DNA of 64,000 bases. It comes from Streptomyces kaniharaensis. GTDB taxonomy: Bacteria; Actinomycetota; Actinomycetes; Streptomycetales; Streptomycetaceae. Position 1 is the first letter of the stretch; each line of letters opens with the position of its first letter. Position numbers and translations under genes: made by a program. Below, piece by piece: positions 41,044 through 50,276 of the stretch. Under the pieces are notes generated by a model. It saw nothing but the letters and a program-made list of their open reading frames with translations. It did no database searches and was not told where the DNA came from. The stretch lies in contig NZ_WBOF01000001.1 in NCBI RefSeq assembly GCF_009569385.1, positions 3,172,001 to 3,236,000 on the forward strand. Direction: 5' to 3'.

Positions 41044-42555
41044 TCACCCGAGGACCAGGTGCACCGGGTTCCGCTCCAGCAGCAGCACCGCGACGTCGTC
41101 CGTCAGCGCGCCGCCGTTCAGCTCCTCGACCTCGGCGATGGCGCTGTCGACCAGCCGGCCGCGGGTCAGCCCGGCGGACTGGTGGTCGCCGACCAGGTCC
41201 GCCAGCCCGTCCTGCCCGAGGCGGCGGGACCCGGCTCCCACCCGGCCCTCGATCAGCCCGTCGGTGTAGAGCAACAGCCGCCAGCCGGGCCGGAGTTCGA
41301 CGTGGTGGGCGGGCCACGCGGCCTGCCTGTCGTGACACGGCAGGAGGCCGAGCGCGGGCCCGGCGAGGTCGGAGGGGAGCGACATCGGCTGGTGGTCCCG
41401 GCCGAGCAGAAGGGGCGCCGGGTGTCCGGCGAGGTAGAGGCGGGCGCGCTCGCAGGCACCGGGCGCGCCCGGTCCGCCGCGGCCGCCGCCGTCCGTGCCG
41501 GGTTCGATGACGAGCATGCAGAGCGTCGCGAAGATCTCGTCGCTGCGCCGCTCGTGTTCCAGCACGTGTTGAAGGGTGGTGAGCAGGGCCTCGCCGGTGA
41601 GGCCCGCGAAGACGAGGGTGCGCCACGCTATCCGGAGGGCGACGCCGAGCGCGGCCTCGTCGGGGCCGTGCCCGCAGACGTCGCCGATGACGACGTGGAC
41701 GGTGCCGTCGTCGGTGCGGACGGCGTCGTAGAAGTCGCCGCCGAGGAGGGCGCGGCGGCGACCGGGGCGGTAGCGCCGGGTGAAGGAGAGGCCGGCGCCG
41801 TCGAGCAGCGGGGTGGGCAGCAGGTGGCGCTGGAGGCGGGCGTTCTCCTGGCCGCGCAGTTCGGCCTCGACCAGGCGGCGCTGTGACTCGTCGGCGCGCT
41901 TGCGTTCGACGGCGTAGCGCAGGGCCCGGGCGAGCAGCGGGCCGTCCGTCTCGTGCTTGATCAGGAAGTCCTGGGCGCCGGCGGCGACGGCGGCGGCGCC
42001 GAGTTCGGCTCCGGCCGCGTCGGTGAGGACGACGACCGCGGTGTGCGGGGCCCGGCGGAGCAGTTCGCGCAGGCCTTCCAGCCCGTCGGCGGTTCCTCCG
42101 CCGCCGGCGGCCGGGCGGGGCCCCCAGACGGGGCGTGGCAGGTCGGCCGGGGCGGCGAGGTCGAGCAGGACGCAGCTGAACTCGCTGGCGCGGGGGCGTC
42201 CGCGCCGGTTTCCGGCCGGGGTGGGGGCCAGCAGGGGGGTGGCCTGTTCGAGGCCGCGGACCCAGTGGACCTCGATGGAGGTGCCGCTGTCCGCCACCGC
42301 CGCCTTGATCAGCTGGGCGTCGGAGGCGTCGTCCTCGATCACCAGCAGTTTGAGCGGTGCGCCGCCGGGGCCGGCGGGGGCGTCGCCGGGTGCCGGAACG
42401 CTTCCGGCCTGCGACCTCGGGTGAGGTATCGGGGGAGCGTCCGTCAGCGGAACGGCCGCGGCCGGGCGGCTGACGGCATGGCGGGGGCGGGCGCCGTCGC
42501 GGGCGCCCGGCAGGTCCGCGGCACCAGGTGCCCGCCCGTCTCCCGTTGCGGGCAT
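41044..42555 (-). CDS. receiver-domain protein phosphatase (PP2C/SpoIIE type)
   Basis: ATG 42555 has GGAAGG eight bases upstream and gives 503 residues. A proline-rich start (1-65) leads to a receiver domain (about 68-215: LLVIEDDASDA, phospho-acceptor Asp132 in CVLLDL, VVLTDA, Lys200 in FLIKHE) with an unusual Pro/Gly-rich insertion of about 25 residues right after Asp132. A short coiled coil (216-243) joins it to a SpoIIE phosphatase (LLGGDFYDA 270-278; VIGDVCGHG; YTDGLIEGR; LTDDVAVLLLER). Such proteins dephosphorylate anti-sigma antagonists when a partner kinase phosphorylates the receiver. No histidine kinase or anti-sigma antagonist gene lies next to it. Confidence 0.9.
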   Translation of the reverse strand: MPATGDGRAPGAADLPGARDGARPRHAVSRPAAAVPLTDAPPIPHPRSQAGSVPAPGDAPAGPGGAPLKLLVIEDDASDAQLIKAAVADSGTSIEVHWVRGLEQATPLLAPTPAGNRRGRPRASEFSCVLLDLAAPADLPRPVWGPRPAAGGGGTADGLEGLRELLRRAPHTAVVVLTDAAGAELGAAAVAAGAQDFLIKHETDGPLLARALRYAVERKRADESQRRLVEAELRGQENARLQRHLLPTPLLDGAGLSFTRRYRPGRRRALLGGDFYDAVRTDDGTVHVVIGDVCGHGPDEAALGVALRIAWRTLVFAGLTGEALLTTLQHVLEHERRSDEIFATLCMLVIEPGTDGGGRGGPGAPGACERARLYLAGHPAPLLLGRDHQPMSLPSDLAGPALGLLPCHDRQAAWPAHHVELRPGWRLLLYTDGLIEGRVGAGSRRLGQDGLADLVGDHQSAGLTRGRLVDSAIAEVEELNGGALTDDVAVLLLERNPVHLVLG

Positions 42556-42789
42556 CGGTGGTTCCTTCCTTTCCCCGAGTGCGTAACGGCCGGCGTCCGT
42601 CCGCAGTGCCCGCCTGGCACCCTGCGTCGGGGAACGTCTCGCGACCATAACGTGATCTCCGGGGGATTGCTCTGGCCCATCGGCGCCGTTGTGGCTATTG
42701 CCAGGCCGGTGACGGTGTGGTGATCGGACTCGGACGACGGCTCGGGCCCGTTCCCCAGCGGGTGCCGGGGCGGGCGGAGAAGGGGGTAC

Positions 42790-43383
42790 ATGATGGTGAC
42801 GCGGATCACCCTGGTCGAGGGTGACATCACGGAACAGCGGGTGGACGCGGTGGTGAACGCCGCCAACTCGTCCCTGCTGGGCGGCGGCGGGGTGGACGGC
42901 GCGATCCACCGCAAGGGCGGGCCGCAGATTCTGGAGGAGTGCCGCCGGCTGCGCGCCTCGCACTGGGGCAAGGGGCTGCCCACCGGGCGGGCGGTGGCGA
43001 CGACGGCCGGGCGGCTGCCCGCCCGGTGGGTGGTGCACACCGTCGGGCCGGTGTACAGGGCGGAGGAGTACGAGGAGCGGGCGGGGCTGCTGGCCTCCTG
43101 CTATCGCGAGTCGCTGCGGGCGGCGGCGGAGCTGGGTGCGCGCACGGTGGCGTTCCCGGCCGTGTCGGCCGGGATCTACGGCTGGCCGCCGGCCGACGCG
43201 GCCCGGATCGCGCTCTCCACCGTCGCCGAGGTGGTGGACGGCGGTGACGAGCACGCCGGGGCGGGGCTGGACGAGGTGCGGTTCGTGCTGTTCGGGGCGG
43301 AGATGTACGGGGTGTTCGAGCAGGCGTGGCAGGCGCTGCGGGAGCAGCGGGAGGGGGAACGGCGGGAAGGTGGCGACGGCTGA
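42790..43383 (+). CDS. MacroD-type macro-domain protein (O-acetyl-ADP-ribose deacetylase family)
   Basis: The 197-residue protein has the classical loops GDITEQRVDAVVNAANSSLLGGGGVDGAIHRKGG (residues 10-44; NAANS and GGGGVDGAIH) and SAGIYGWP near residues 136-143. These enzymes hydrolyse O-acetyl-ADP-ribose and mono-ADP-ribosylated aspartate/glutamate. It belongs to a different subclass from the macro protein at 30164-30643. It stands divergent from the SpoIIE phosphatase. Confidence 0.9.
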   Translation: MMVTRITLVEGDITEQRVDAVVNAANSSLLGGGGVDGAIHRKGGPQILEECRRLRASHWGKGLPTGRAVATTAGRLPARWVVHTVGPVYRAEEYEERAGLLASCYRESLRAAAELGARTVAFPAVSAGIYGWPPADAARIALSTVAEVVDGGDEHAGAGLDEVRFVLFGAEMYGVFEQAWQALREQREGERREGGDG

Positions 43384-43525
43384 ACAGGGCGAGCACCGGG
43401 CGGCGGTGCTGAACTCCGCTCGGTGCCCTCCATCGTGGCGTGACGGGGCGTCAACGCGCCAGGGGAATTCGATAACTCGTTCGAGTGAAACGTACGGGTC
43501 ACTGCCGGATCCGGCGCCGCTCCTC

Positions 43526-44356
43526 CTACGGCGCGAGTGCCGTCCACGGCACCGTGACCTCGCCCTGCCGCCACCGGCCGCGGGCGTCCACCAGCGGCCA
43601 GTCACCCGCCAGCGCCGTGCACGCGGCCACCCAGCGCTGCCGCGCCCCGAACGCCCCGTACGGCGCCGCGGCCGCCCAGGCCCGGTCGAAGTCGCTCAGG
43701 AACCGGTGCACCGGCCGGCCGGGCACGTTGTGGTGGATCAGCGCCTTCGGCAGCCGCTCGGCCAGGTCGGAGGGCTGGCCGAGGCCGCCCAGCCGAGCCG
43801 CGAAGGTCACCGTCCGCGGCCCCTCCGGGCCGAGCGCGACCCAGACGTGCCGGCGCCCGATCTCGTCGCAGGTGCCCTCGACGAGCAGCCCGTCCGGCGC
43901 CAGCCGCGCGCAGAGCCGCTCCCACACGGCGGCCACCGCCGCCTCGTCGTACTGCCGCAGCACGTTGGCGGCCCGGATGAGCTGCGCCGGCGTGCCGCCG
44001 TCCAGCGGCACCTCGAAGCCGCCGCGCCGGAAGGTGAGCCGCGGCGGCTCGGCGTACGGCAGCGCCGCGGCGACCCGCTCCGGCTCGATCTCGATCCCGA
44101 CCACCCGGACGTCCGCCCGTACCGCCCGCAGCCGCCCGGCCAGCTCGACGGCCGTCCAGGGCGCGGCGCCGTAGCCGAGGTCGACGGCCACCGGCGGACG
44201 GTCGGCGGCGCGCAGGGTGCGGCCGAGGGCGTGGGCGATCCAGCGGTCCATCCGCCGCAGCCGGTTGGTGTTGGTGGTCCCCCGGGTGACCGTCCCCACC
44301 GGGCGCCCGGCCCGCCCGCGGGCGGGCGCGGTCGCGGAGTCGAAGGAGGCAGCCAT
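43526..44356 (-). CDS. class I SAM-dependent methyltransferase-like protein
   Basis: From ATG 44356 the protein has 276 residues. It shows [19 protein letters not shown] (motif I, GxG replaced by GYGAAP), [11 protein letters not shown] (acidic ribose-binding loop) and [36 protein letters not shown]. The fold is recognisable but motif I departs from the consensus, so activity is likely but not sure. TACCCT seven bases before the ATG suggests leaderless transcription. It is divergent from mshA, a pairing also known in other Streptomyces (from memory). Confidence 0.8.
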   Translation of the reverse strand: MAASFDSATAPARGRAGRPVGTVTRGTTNTNRLRRMDRWIAHALGRTLRAADRPPVAVDLGYGAAPWTAVELAGRLRAVRADVRVVGIEIEPERVAAALPYAEPPRLTFRRGGFEVPLDGGTPAQLIRAANVLRQYDEAAVAAVWERLCARLAPDGLLVEGTCDEIGRRHVWVALGPEGPRTVTFAARLGGLGQPSDLAERLPKALIHHNVPGRPVHRFLSDFDRAWAAAAPYGAFGARQRWVAACTALAGDWPLVDARGRWRQGEVTVPWTALAP

Positions 44357-44571
44357 GCCCAGAAGGGTACCGAGACGCGCGACCACAGCCTCCCACCTGC
44401 GATGATCCCCGGCCCCGCGATCAGTGCGCCCGGTCGGGAATGCCGGACCTCGGCCGGGCGGTTGGCACACTGGTGGTGATGTGTGCCCGGACGGGGCAGC
44501 GCACACCGGACAGTCGGCGGGCCGAACTCGGGCCGCCGGAGACGGGCCGCACACGAGGAGGCTTCAGCCAG

Positions 44572-45957
44572 GTGATCCAGCACCCCGTCCGTTCGGTACG
44601 CCGTGCCCAGTCGGCCGCGCCCGCGCGCGGCCGGTTCCAGGCGCTCGTTACGGGCCGCCGCCGCCCGCGCCGGATAGCCATGCTCAGCGTCCACACCTCG
44701 CCGCTGCACCAGCCCGGCACCGGGGACGCGGGCGGGATGAACGTCTACATCGTGGAGCTGGCCAAGCGCCTCGCCGAGCTCGACGTCGAGGTCGAGGTGT
44801 TCACCCGCGCGACCTGCTCGGACGACGCCCCCACCGTCGAGCTGGCCCCGGGCGTGCTGGTGCGGCACGTCACGGCGGGGCCGTACGAGGGCCTGATCAA
44901 GGAGGACCTGCCGGCTCAGCTGTGCGCCTTCACCCACGGGGTGCTGCGCACCGAGGCGGGTCACCGCCCCGGCCACTACGACCTGGTGCACTCGCACTAC
45001 TGGCTCTCCGGGCAGGTCGGCTGGCTGGCCGCGCAGCGCTGGGGGGTGCCGCTGGTGCACACCATGCACACCATGGCGAAGGTGAAGAACGCCGCGCTGG
45101 CCGAGGGCGACACGCCCGAGCCCGCGGCCCGGGTGATCGGCGAGACCCAGGTGGTGGAGGCGGCCGACCGGCTGATCGCGAACACCACCGAGGAGGCCGC
45201 CGAGCTGGCGCTGCACTACTCCGCCCGACCGGACCAGCTGGCCGTCGTTCACCCCGGCGTCAACCTGGACCTCTTCCGGCCGGACGGGCCGGACGCGCGG
45301 CCGGACGCGCGGGCGGCGGCGCGGGCCCGGCTGGGCCTGCCGCAGGACGCCGCCGTGCTGCTCTTCGCCGGCCGGATCCAGCCGCTGAAGGCGCCCGACG
45401 TGCTGCTGTGCGCGGTCGCCGAGCTGCTGGACCGCCGGCCGGACCTGCGCGAGCGGCTGGTCGTCCCGGTGGTGGGCGGCCCGTCGGGCACCGGGTTGGC
45501 CCGGCCGGAGAGCCTGCACAAGCTCGCCGCCCAGCTGGGCATCTGCGACGTGGTGCGCTTCCACCCGCCGGTCGGCCAGTCCAAGCTCGCCGAGTGGTAC
45601 CGGGCGGCGACGGCCCTGGTGATGCCCTCGCACAGCGAGTCCTTCGGGCTGGTCGCCTTGGAGGCGCAGGCCTGCGGCACCCCGGTGGTGGCCGCCGCGG
45701 TCGGCGGGCTGCCGGTCGCGGTGCGGGACGGCGTGACCGGCACGCTGGTGCGCGGCCACGACCCGCGGGACTGGTCGCACGCGCTGGAGCCGTACGTCAC
45801 CGACCCGGCCCTGGTCGCCCGGCGGGGGGCGGCGGCGGCCCGGCACGCGGCCGGGTTCGGTTGGGACACCGCGGCGGCGACCACCGCCGAGGTGTACGCC
45901 GGCAGCCTGGCCCGCCCGGCCGGTCGGCTGCCCGGGGCCCGGCGGCGTCTGGTCTGA
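44572..45957 (+). CDS. mshA: D-inositol-3-phosphate glycosyltransferase MshA
   Basis: GTG 44572 has GGAGG ten bases upstream and gives 461 residues, normal for the family. It is a GT4 enzyme: [20 protein letters not shown] (N-terminal sugar-phosphate loop), [24 protein letters not shown] (UDP-binding) and [23 protein letters not shown] (E-x7-E). MshA joins GlcNAc from UDP-GlcNAc to 1L-myo-inositol 1-phosphate, the first step of mycothiol synthesis, which is the actinobacterial glutathione substitute. The remaining msh genes are elsewhere. Confidence 0.95.
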   Translation: MIQHPVRSVRRAQSAAPARGRFQALVTGRRRPRRIAMLSVHTSPLHQPGTGDAGGMNVYIVELAKRLAELDVEVEVFTRATCSDDAPTVELAPGVLVRHVTAGPYEGLIKEDLPAQLCAFTHGVLRTEAGHRPGHYDLVHSHYWLSGQVGWLAAQRWGVPLVHTMHTMAKVKNAALAEGDTPEPAARVIGETQVVEAADRLIANTTEEAAELALHYSARPDQLAVVHPGVNLDLFRPDGPDARPDARAAARARLGLPQDAAVLLFAGRIQPLKAPDVLLCAVAELLDRRPDLRERLVVPVVGGPSGTGLARPESLHKLAAQLGICDVVRFHPPVGQSKLAEWYRAATALVMPSHSESFGLVALEAQACGTPVVAAAVGGLPVAVRDGVTGTLVRGHDPRDWSHALEPYVTDPALVARRGAAAARHAAGFGWDTAAATTAEVYAGSLARPAGRLPGARRRLV

Positions 45958-46021
45958 CACCCCGGACGGGGTGGCGGCCGCCGGGTGCGTGCCACCGGTA
46001 CCGCCGAGTAACGTCACCCCC

Positions 46022-46534
46022 ATGGCAACCCGCACCAAGGACGAGGCCCTGACCCTCCTGCGCGCCGCCCTGGACCACGCCGGGGTGGCCTGGGAGCCGG
46101 CCGCCACCGACCCGTACACGCTGGTGGCGACGCTCCCGGGCACCCGCAAGCTGAGCACCACCTGCGCCCTGCGGGTCGGCGACCACACCCTCTCGGTGAA
46201 CGCCTTCGTGATCCGCCGCCCGGACGAGAACCACGAGGCCGTCTACCGCTGGCTGCTGGAGCGCAACACCCGGCTCTACGGCGTCGCCTACGCGATCGAC
46301 GCGCTCGGGGACGTCTACCTGGCCGGCCGCCTGCCACTGGAGGCGCTGACCGCGGACGCGGTGGACAAGCTGCTCGGAACGGTGCTGGAGAACGCCGACG
46401 AGCCCTTCAACACGCTGCTGGAGCTGGGCTTCGCCTCGGCGATCCGGCGCGAGTGGGAGTGGCGGACCAAGCGCGGGGAGTCCACCCGCAACCTGGCCGC
46501 CTTCGCCCACCTGGCCGCCCCGGCGGCCGAGTGA
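46022..46534 (+). CDS. YbjN-domain protein
   Basis: The 170-residue protein has the YbjN/T3SS-chaperone-like fold: a two-layer alpha/beta sandwich with LRAALDHAGVAWEPAATDPYTLVATLPG, STTCALRVGDHTLSVNAFVIRR and ALTADAVDKLLGTVLENADEPFNTLLELGFASAIRREWEWR. It is conserved beside mshA in actinobacteria and of unknown role. TAACGT (46009-46014) seven bases before the ATG and no ribosome site suggest a leaderless mRNA. Confidence 0.85.
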   Translation: MATRTKDEALTLLRAALDHAGVAWEPAATDPYTLVATLPGTRKLSTTCALRVGDHTLSVNAFVIRRPDENHEAVYRWLLERNTRLYGVAYAIDALGDVYLAGRLPLEALTADAVDKLLGTVLENADEPFNTLLELGFASAIRREWEWRTKRGESTRNLAAFAHLAAPAAE

Positions 46535-46541
46535 CCGGACC

Positions 46542-47840
46542 TCAGGAGCCCGCCGGAGCCTTCACGGCCTCGGCGGGCGCCGGCGTCCGCACGTCCGTCA
46601 CGTCGTGGTCCCTGCCCGCCGTGCCACCCGTGCGGCGGCCCAGCAGCACGTGCCCGATCGCCGCGACCGTGCCGCAGACCGCGCACACACCCCACAGCAT
46701 CACCGGGCCCGCCTGCTCCAGCAGCACACCGCCGGCCGCCGGGCCGACGAACGAGGCGAGCGACCAGGAGAGCGAGTAGACGCCCTGGTACCGCCCGCGC
46801 GCATGGGTCGGCGCCAGCTCGGCGACCAGGCTCATCATGGTCGGGGCGTTCAGGATCTCGCCGATCGTCCAGACCGCCACCGAGCCGGCGAAGATCCATG
46901 CGGACGACCCGGCCAGCGCCGCCAGCCCGAAGCCCCAGCCCGCGAACAGGCAGCTTGCGATCAGCAGCCCGGTCCGGGAGCGGCCCTCCATCCACCGGGT
47001 GAGCGGGATCTGCAGCACCACGATCAGCACCCCGTTCAGGCCGATGACCAGCCCGTACTCGGTGGACGTGATGCCCGCGTGGCCCATGCCGACGGCCAGC
47101 GTGGTGCTGCCCTGCTGGAAGACCAGGGCGAGCAGCAGGTTGAGCGCGACGACCGTCATGAACCGGCCGTCCCGGAACACCGTGCCGAGGCCGACCGCCG
47201 GCTCCTTCGCCTGTGCTGCGGGCGGCGCCGCCGGCTTGGTCTCCGGGATCCGGATGAAGATCACCACCGCGCAGACCAGCGTGCTGAGCGCGTCGAGCAG
47301 GAAGAGCGTGAGGTAGCCGTGGGTGGCGATCAGGCCGGCCGCGGCGGCGGAGAGGCCGAAGCCGATGTTGATCGCCCAGTAGTTCAGGGCGTAGGCGCGG
47401 ACCCGGTCCTCGGCCGGGACGAGGTCGGCGATGATCGCCGAGACGGCCGGCCGGGAGGCGTTGCTGCAGAGGCCGACCAGGAAGGCCACCACCGCGATCG
47501 CCGTCCGGCCGTCCGCGAAGCCGAGCACGGCGGTGAACAACGCGGTGCCGAGCTGCGAGGCGACGAGAGTCGGGCGGCGCCCGATCCGGTCGGTCAGGAC
47601 GCCCGCGCCGAGCGCCGAGACCGCCGAGCCGAGGCCGAACAGGGAGGCCACCAGGCCCGCGTAGGAGTCCGAGTAGCCGCGGTCGTGGGTCAGGTACAGG
47701 GAGAGGAACGTCACGACGAACGCCCCGAGCCGGTTGATCAGCGTCGAGGTCCAGAGCCACCAGAACTGCCGCGGCAGCCCGCCCATCGTCTCGTGCAGAA
47801 GTCCTCTGATCCGGCCGGGGGCGGGTCGGGCGACGGGCAT
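46542..47840 (-). CDS. MFS transporter
   Basis: The 432-residue protein has 12 hydrophobic segments, the MFS signature GAGVLTDRIGRRPTLV in loop 2-3 (about residues 79-94) and a cytoplasmic centre (ETKPAAPPAAQAKEP). It belongs to the DHA1-like drug/sugar efflux group; the substrate is unknown. The stop is only seven bases from the stop of the convergent YbjN gene, with no hairpin between. GGGAG is close upstream of the ATG. Confidence 0.9.
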   Translation of the reverse strand: MPVARPAPGRIRGLLHETMGGLPRQFWWLWTSTLINRLGAFVVTFLSLYLTHDRGYSDSYAGLVASLFGLGSAVSALGAGVLTDRIGRRPTLVASQLGTALFTAVLGFADGRTAIAVVAFLVGLCSNASRPAVSAIIADLVPAEDRVRAYALNYWAINIGFGLSAAAAGLIATHGYLTLFLLDALSTLVCAVVIFIRIPETKPAAPPAAQAKEPAVGLGTVFRDGRFMTVVALNLLLALVFQQGSTTLAVGMGHAGITSTEYGLVIGLNGVLIVVLQIPLTRWMEGRSRTGLLIASCLFAGWGFGLAALAGSSAWIFAGSVAVWTIGEILNAPTMMSLVAELAPTHARGRYQGVYSLSWSLASFVGPAAGGVLLEQAGPVMLWGVCAVCGTVAAIGHVLLGRRTGGTAGRDHDVTDVRTPAPAEAVKAPAGS

Positions 47841-47988
47841 GTGGGGGCTCCCGAGGGCAGGCGTCCGCCGAGCGGTACGGGCAGGTTCGCTCAGCCGACA
47901 AGTGTAAGTGGCGCTCTAGCTCGGCACACGTTACACAGGGCCAAAGGCCCCCGGCCAGGGGTTTTCCGGCTCCACTAAGCTGGACGCC

Positions 47989-48747
47989 ATGGCCGACACG
48001 ACGTACCGACTCATCCTGCTCCGCCACGGCGAGAGCCAGTGGAACCAGAAGAACCTGTTCACCGGTTGGGTCGACGTCGACCTCAACGAGAAGGGCGAGA
48101 AGGAAGCCGCTCGCGGTGGCGAGCTCCTGGCCGCCGAGGGCCTGCTGCCCGACGTGGTGCACACCTCGCTGCTGCGCCGCGCGATCCGCACCTCGCAGAT
48201 CGCCCTGGACAAGGCGGATCGCCACTGGATCCCGGTCAGCCGCAGCTGGCGCCTCAACGAGCGGCACTACGGCGCGCTCCAGGGCAAGGACAAGGCACAG
48301 ACCCTGGCCGAGTTCGGCGAGGAGCAGTTCCAGCTCTGGCGCCGCTCCTACGACACCCCGCCGCCGGTGCTGGCCGACGACAACGAGTACTCGCAGGCCG
48401 GCGACGCCCGCTACGCCGACATCCCGAGCGAGCTGCGTCCGCGCACCGAGTGCCTGAAGGACGTCGTCGAGCGGATGCTCCCGTACTGGTACGACGCGAT
48501 CGTCCCGGACCTGGCCGCCGGCCGCACCGTCCTGGTCACCGCCCACGGCAACAGCCTGCGCGCGCTGGTCAAGCACCTCGACGGCATCTCCGACGAGGAC
48601 ATCGCCGGCCTGAACATCCCGACCGGCATCCCGCTGGTGTACGAGCTCGACGCCGACTTCAAGCCCGTCACCACGGGCGGCCGCTACCTCGACGCGGAGG
48701 CCGCCGCCGCCGCCATCGAGGCGGTCAGGAACCAGGGCAAGAAGTAG
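47989..48747 (+). CDS. gpmA: 2,3-bisphosphoglycerate-dependent phosphoglycerate mutase
   Basis: The 252-residue enzyme has the phosphohistidine motif [10 protein letters not shown] (His12), the [11 protein letters not shown] segment, [24 protein letters not shown] and [15 protein letters not shown] (second His). It interconverts 3- and 2-phosphoglycerate in glycolysis and gluconeogenesis. TAAGCT (47976-47981) lies seven bases before the ATG without ribosome site, indicating leaderless expression of this housekeeping gene. A hairpin follows at 48761-48798. Confidence 0.97.
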   Translation: MADTTYRLILLRHGESQWNQKNLFTGWVDVDLNEKGEKEAARGGELLAAEGLLPDVVHTSLLRRAIRTSQIALDKADRHWIPVSRSWRLNERHYGALQGKDKAQTLAEFGEEQFQLWRRSYDTPPPVLADDNEYSQAGDARYADIPSELRPRTECLKDVVERMLPYWYDAIVPDLAAGRTVLVTAHGNSLRALVKHLDGISDEDIAGLNIPTGIPLVYELDADFKPVTTGGRYLDAEAAAAAIEAVRNQGKK

Positions 48748-48760
48748 GCCCGAACGCGCG

Positions 48761-48798
48761 ACGGCCCCGCCGCCCGGTTTCGCCGGGGGCGGGGCCGT
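48761..48798 (+). terminator. terminator of gpmA
   Basis: A GC-rich inverted repeat (ACGGCCCCGC... with ...GCGGGGCCGT) starts 13 bases after the gpmA stop. Confidence 0.8.
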
Positions 48799-48912
48799 GT
48801 GCTGTCCGGTCGCTGGTCAACCCGTTCGTGCGATGCGGGAGTTCTGCACCCCGGCACCGCAGACCGGGGTGCACGGCCGTCTCCCACGGCGGCACCGCAC
48901 CCCGGGAGTGCC

Positions 48913-49092
48913 TCAGTGGCCGCCGCAGCAGCCGCCGTCCGTGCCGCCGCACTGGCAGGGGGCGCCGGACTGGCAGCCGCAGCCGCAGCCAGGACCGCAG
49001 CCGCAGCCGGCGGCGAGGACGGGCAGCAGCTTCGGGGTGGGCGGCTCGACGGTGTCGTGTGGCGGTGCCGGTCGGGTCGGGTTGGCCTTCAT
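48913..49092 (-). CDS. 59-residue cysteine-rich mini-protein
   Basis: ATG 49092 has GGAGG nine bases upstream and the frame runs to TGA at 48913. The product starts with a proline-rich segment of about 25 residues (MKANPTRPAPPHDTV, then PPTPKLLPVLAAG). It ends with a run of nine cysteines in about 28 residues (CGCGPGCGCGC, then CQC and CC) and a terminal His. The pattern is metallothionein-like (C-x-C clusters), so metal binding is the simplest idea; a modified peptide precursor is another, but no modification gene is adjacent. The strong ribosome site argues against a chance ORF. Confidence 0.65.
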   Translation of the reverse strand: MKANPTRPAPPHDTVEPPTPKLLPVLAAGCGCGPGCGCGCQSGAPCQCGGTDGGCCGGH

Positions 49093-49289
49093 CGTGCTGA
49101 ACCCTCCTAGTGACAGGCACACTTCGGTGCCTACGGCTTCGAGTGAAGCCGCCGGTCGGAGGGGGCGTCAACGGGCGCGCAGTGGTGGGGTGTTCGGATC
49201 GCCGTGCACCCACACCCCCCTCGCCCGAGGTTTACTCACCCTCACGGGCCCCGGGGTGAGCGCGCCGAGGTCACTGCGCCCCGCCGAGG

Positions 49290-49970
49290 TCACTCCGCGG
49301 CCGAGGCCTCCGAGGTGGCGATGAAGTCGGCCACGTGCTCACCGGTCACCAGGTACACGACGCGCTTGGCGACCGACACGGCGTGGTCCGCGAAGCGCTC
49401 GTAGTAGCGGCCGACCAGGGTGATGTCGACGGCGGTCTCGATGCCGTGGGCCCAGCGGTCGTCGATCAGGTGCGACAGCAGCTCACGGTGGAGCGTGTCG
49501 ATGGCGTCGTCGTCCTGCTCCATCTCCAGCGCCTTGTCGACGTCCTTGGTGGCGATCACCAGGCCGGCCTTGGCCACCAGGCGCTGGGCGAGCTGGCCCA
49601 TCTCCAGGACGGTGGAGTGCAGGTCGCGCGGCACCGCCGACTCGGGGTAGCGCATTCTGGCGACCTTGGCGACGTGCCGGGCGAGGTCGCCGCAGCGCTC
49701 CAGGTCGGAGCTCATCCGCAGCGAGGTGACGACGATGCGCAGGTCGGTGGCGACCGGCTGCTGGCGGGCGAGCAGGTCGATGGCGCGGTCTTCCAGATCG
49801 TGGTGGAGCTCGTTGATCTTCTCGTCGGCGGCGATCACGCTCTCCGCCAGCGCCAGGTCCGCGTCGAGGAGTGCGGTGGTCGCCCTGCCCAGGGCCGAGC
49901 CGACCAGCCGGGCCATCTCGACCAGGCCGTCGCCGATCGCATCGAGTTCCTCGTGGTACGCGTCGCGCAT
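49290..49970 (-). CDS. phoU: phosphate signalling protein PhoU
   Basis: The 226-residue all-helical protein contains two PhoU repeats (about residues 1-105 and 110-215), each with the E/D-x3-D metal-site pattern (ADEKINELHHDLE, SSDLERCGDLARHVA; QDDDAIDTLHRELL, YYERFADHAVSVAKRVVYL). PhoU restrains the phosphate sensor kinase when phosphate is plentiful. It is divergent from phoR-phoP, the arrangement known in Streptomyces. GGAG lies three bases from the ATG. pst transporter genes are not in this window. Confidence 0.96.
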   Translation of the reverse strand: MRDAYHEELDAIGDGLVEMARLVGSALGRATTALLDADLALAESVIAADEKINELHHDLEDRAIDLLARQQPVATDLRIVVTSLRMSSDLERCGDLARHVAKVARMRYPESAVPRDLHSTVLEMGQLAQRLVAKAGLVIATKDVDKALEMEQDDDAIDTLHRELLSHLIDDRWAHGIETAVDITLVGRYYERFADHAVSVAKRVVYLVTGEHVADFIATSEASAAE

Positions 49971-50276
49971 GCTCTCTCCTCAGTAGCTGTGTCGGTGGCG
50001 GTGCCGACCGGTCATCCCGTCCGACCGTCTCCACGGCGCACGGATGACCGCTGCTGGTGCGCGCATGGTACGCGCACCCCGGGGCGGCGGCTGCTTGGTT
50101 CGACACACCGCCCAGTCCCACACGGGCTGCGCGTCCAACCTTGCGCCGCCCGGGCGACCACGCACGACCCGAGCGGTGAATCGGCCGCTACGTGGAGGTG
50201 AATTCTCGGCAACGCGAGGCCGATGCCTTGATCTGCCTCTTGGGGAAGGCCCAGGCCATGCGCTTACGCTGGCCAC
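49971..50276. other. phoU-phoR divergent control region
   Basis: A 306-base spacer with no gene. It contains the putative PHO-box repeats at 50175-50203 and the TACGCT -10-like box (50265-50270) directly before phoR. Confidence 0.55.
50175..50203 (-). promoter_or_regulatory. candidate PHO box (PhoP binding repeats)
   Basis: GGTGAAT occurs at 50175-50181 and 50197-50203, exactly 22 bases (two 11-base units) apart. The reverse complement, ATTCACC, differs by one base from the GTTCACC direct-repeat unit of Streptomyces PHO boxes. The middle unit is degenerate. Location between phoU and phoR fits autoregulation. Confidence 0.5.
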
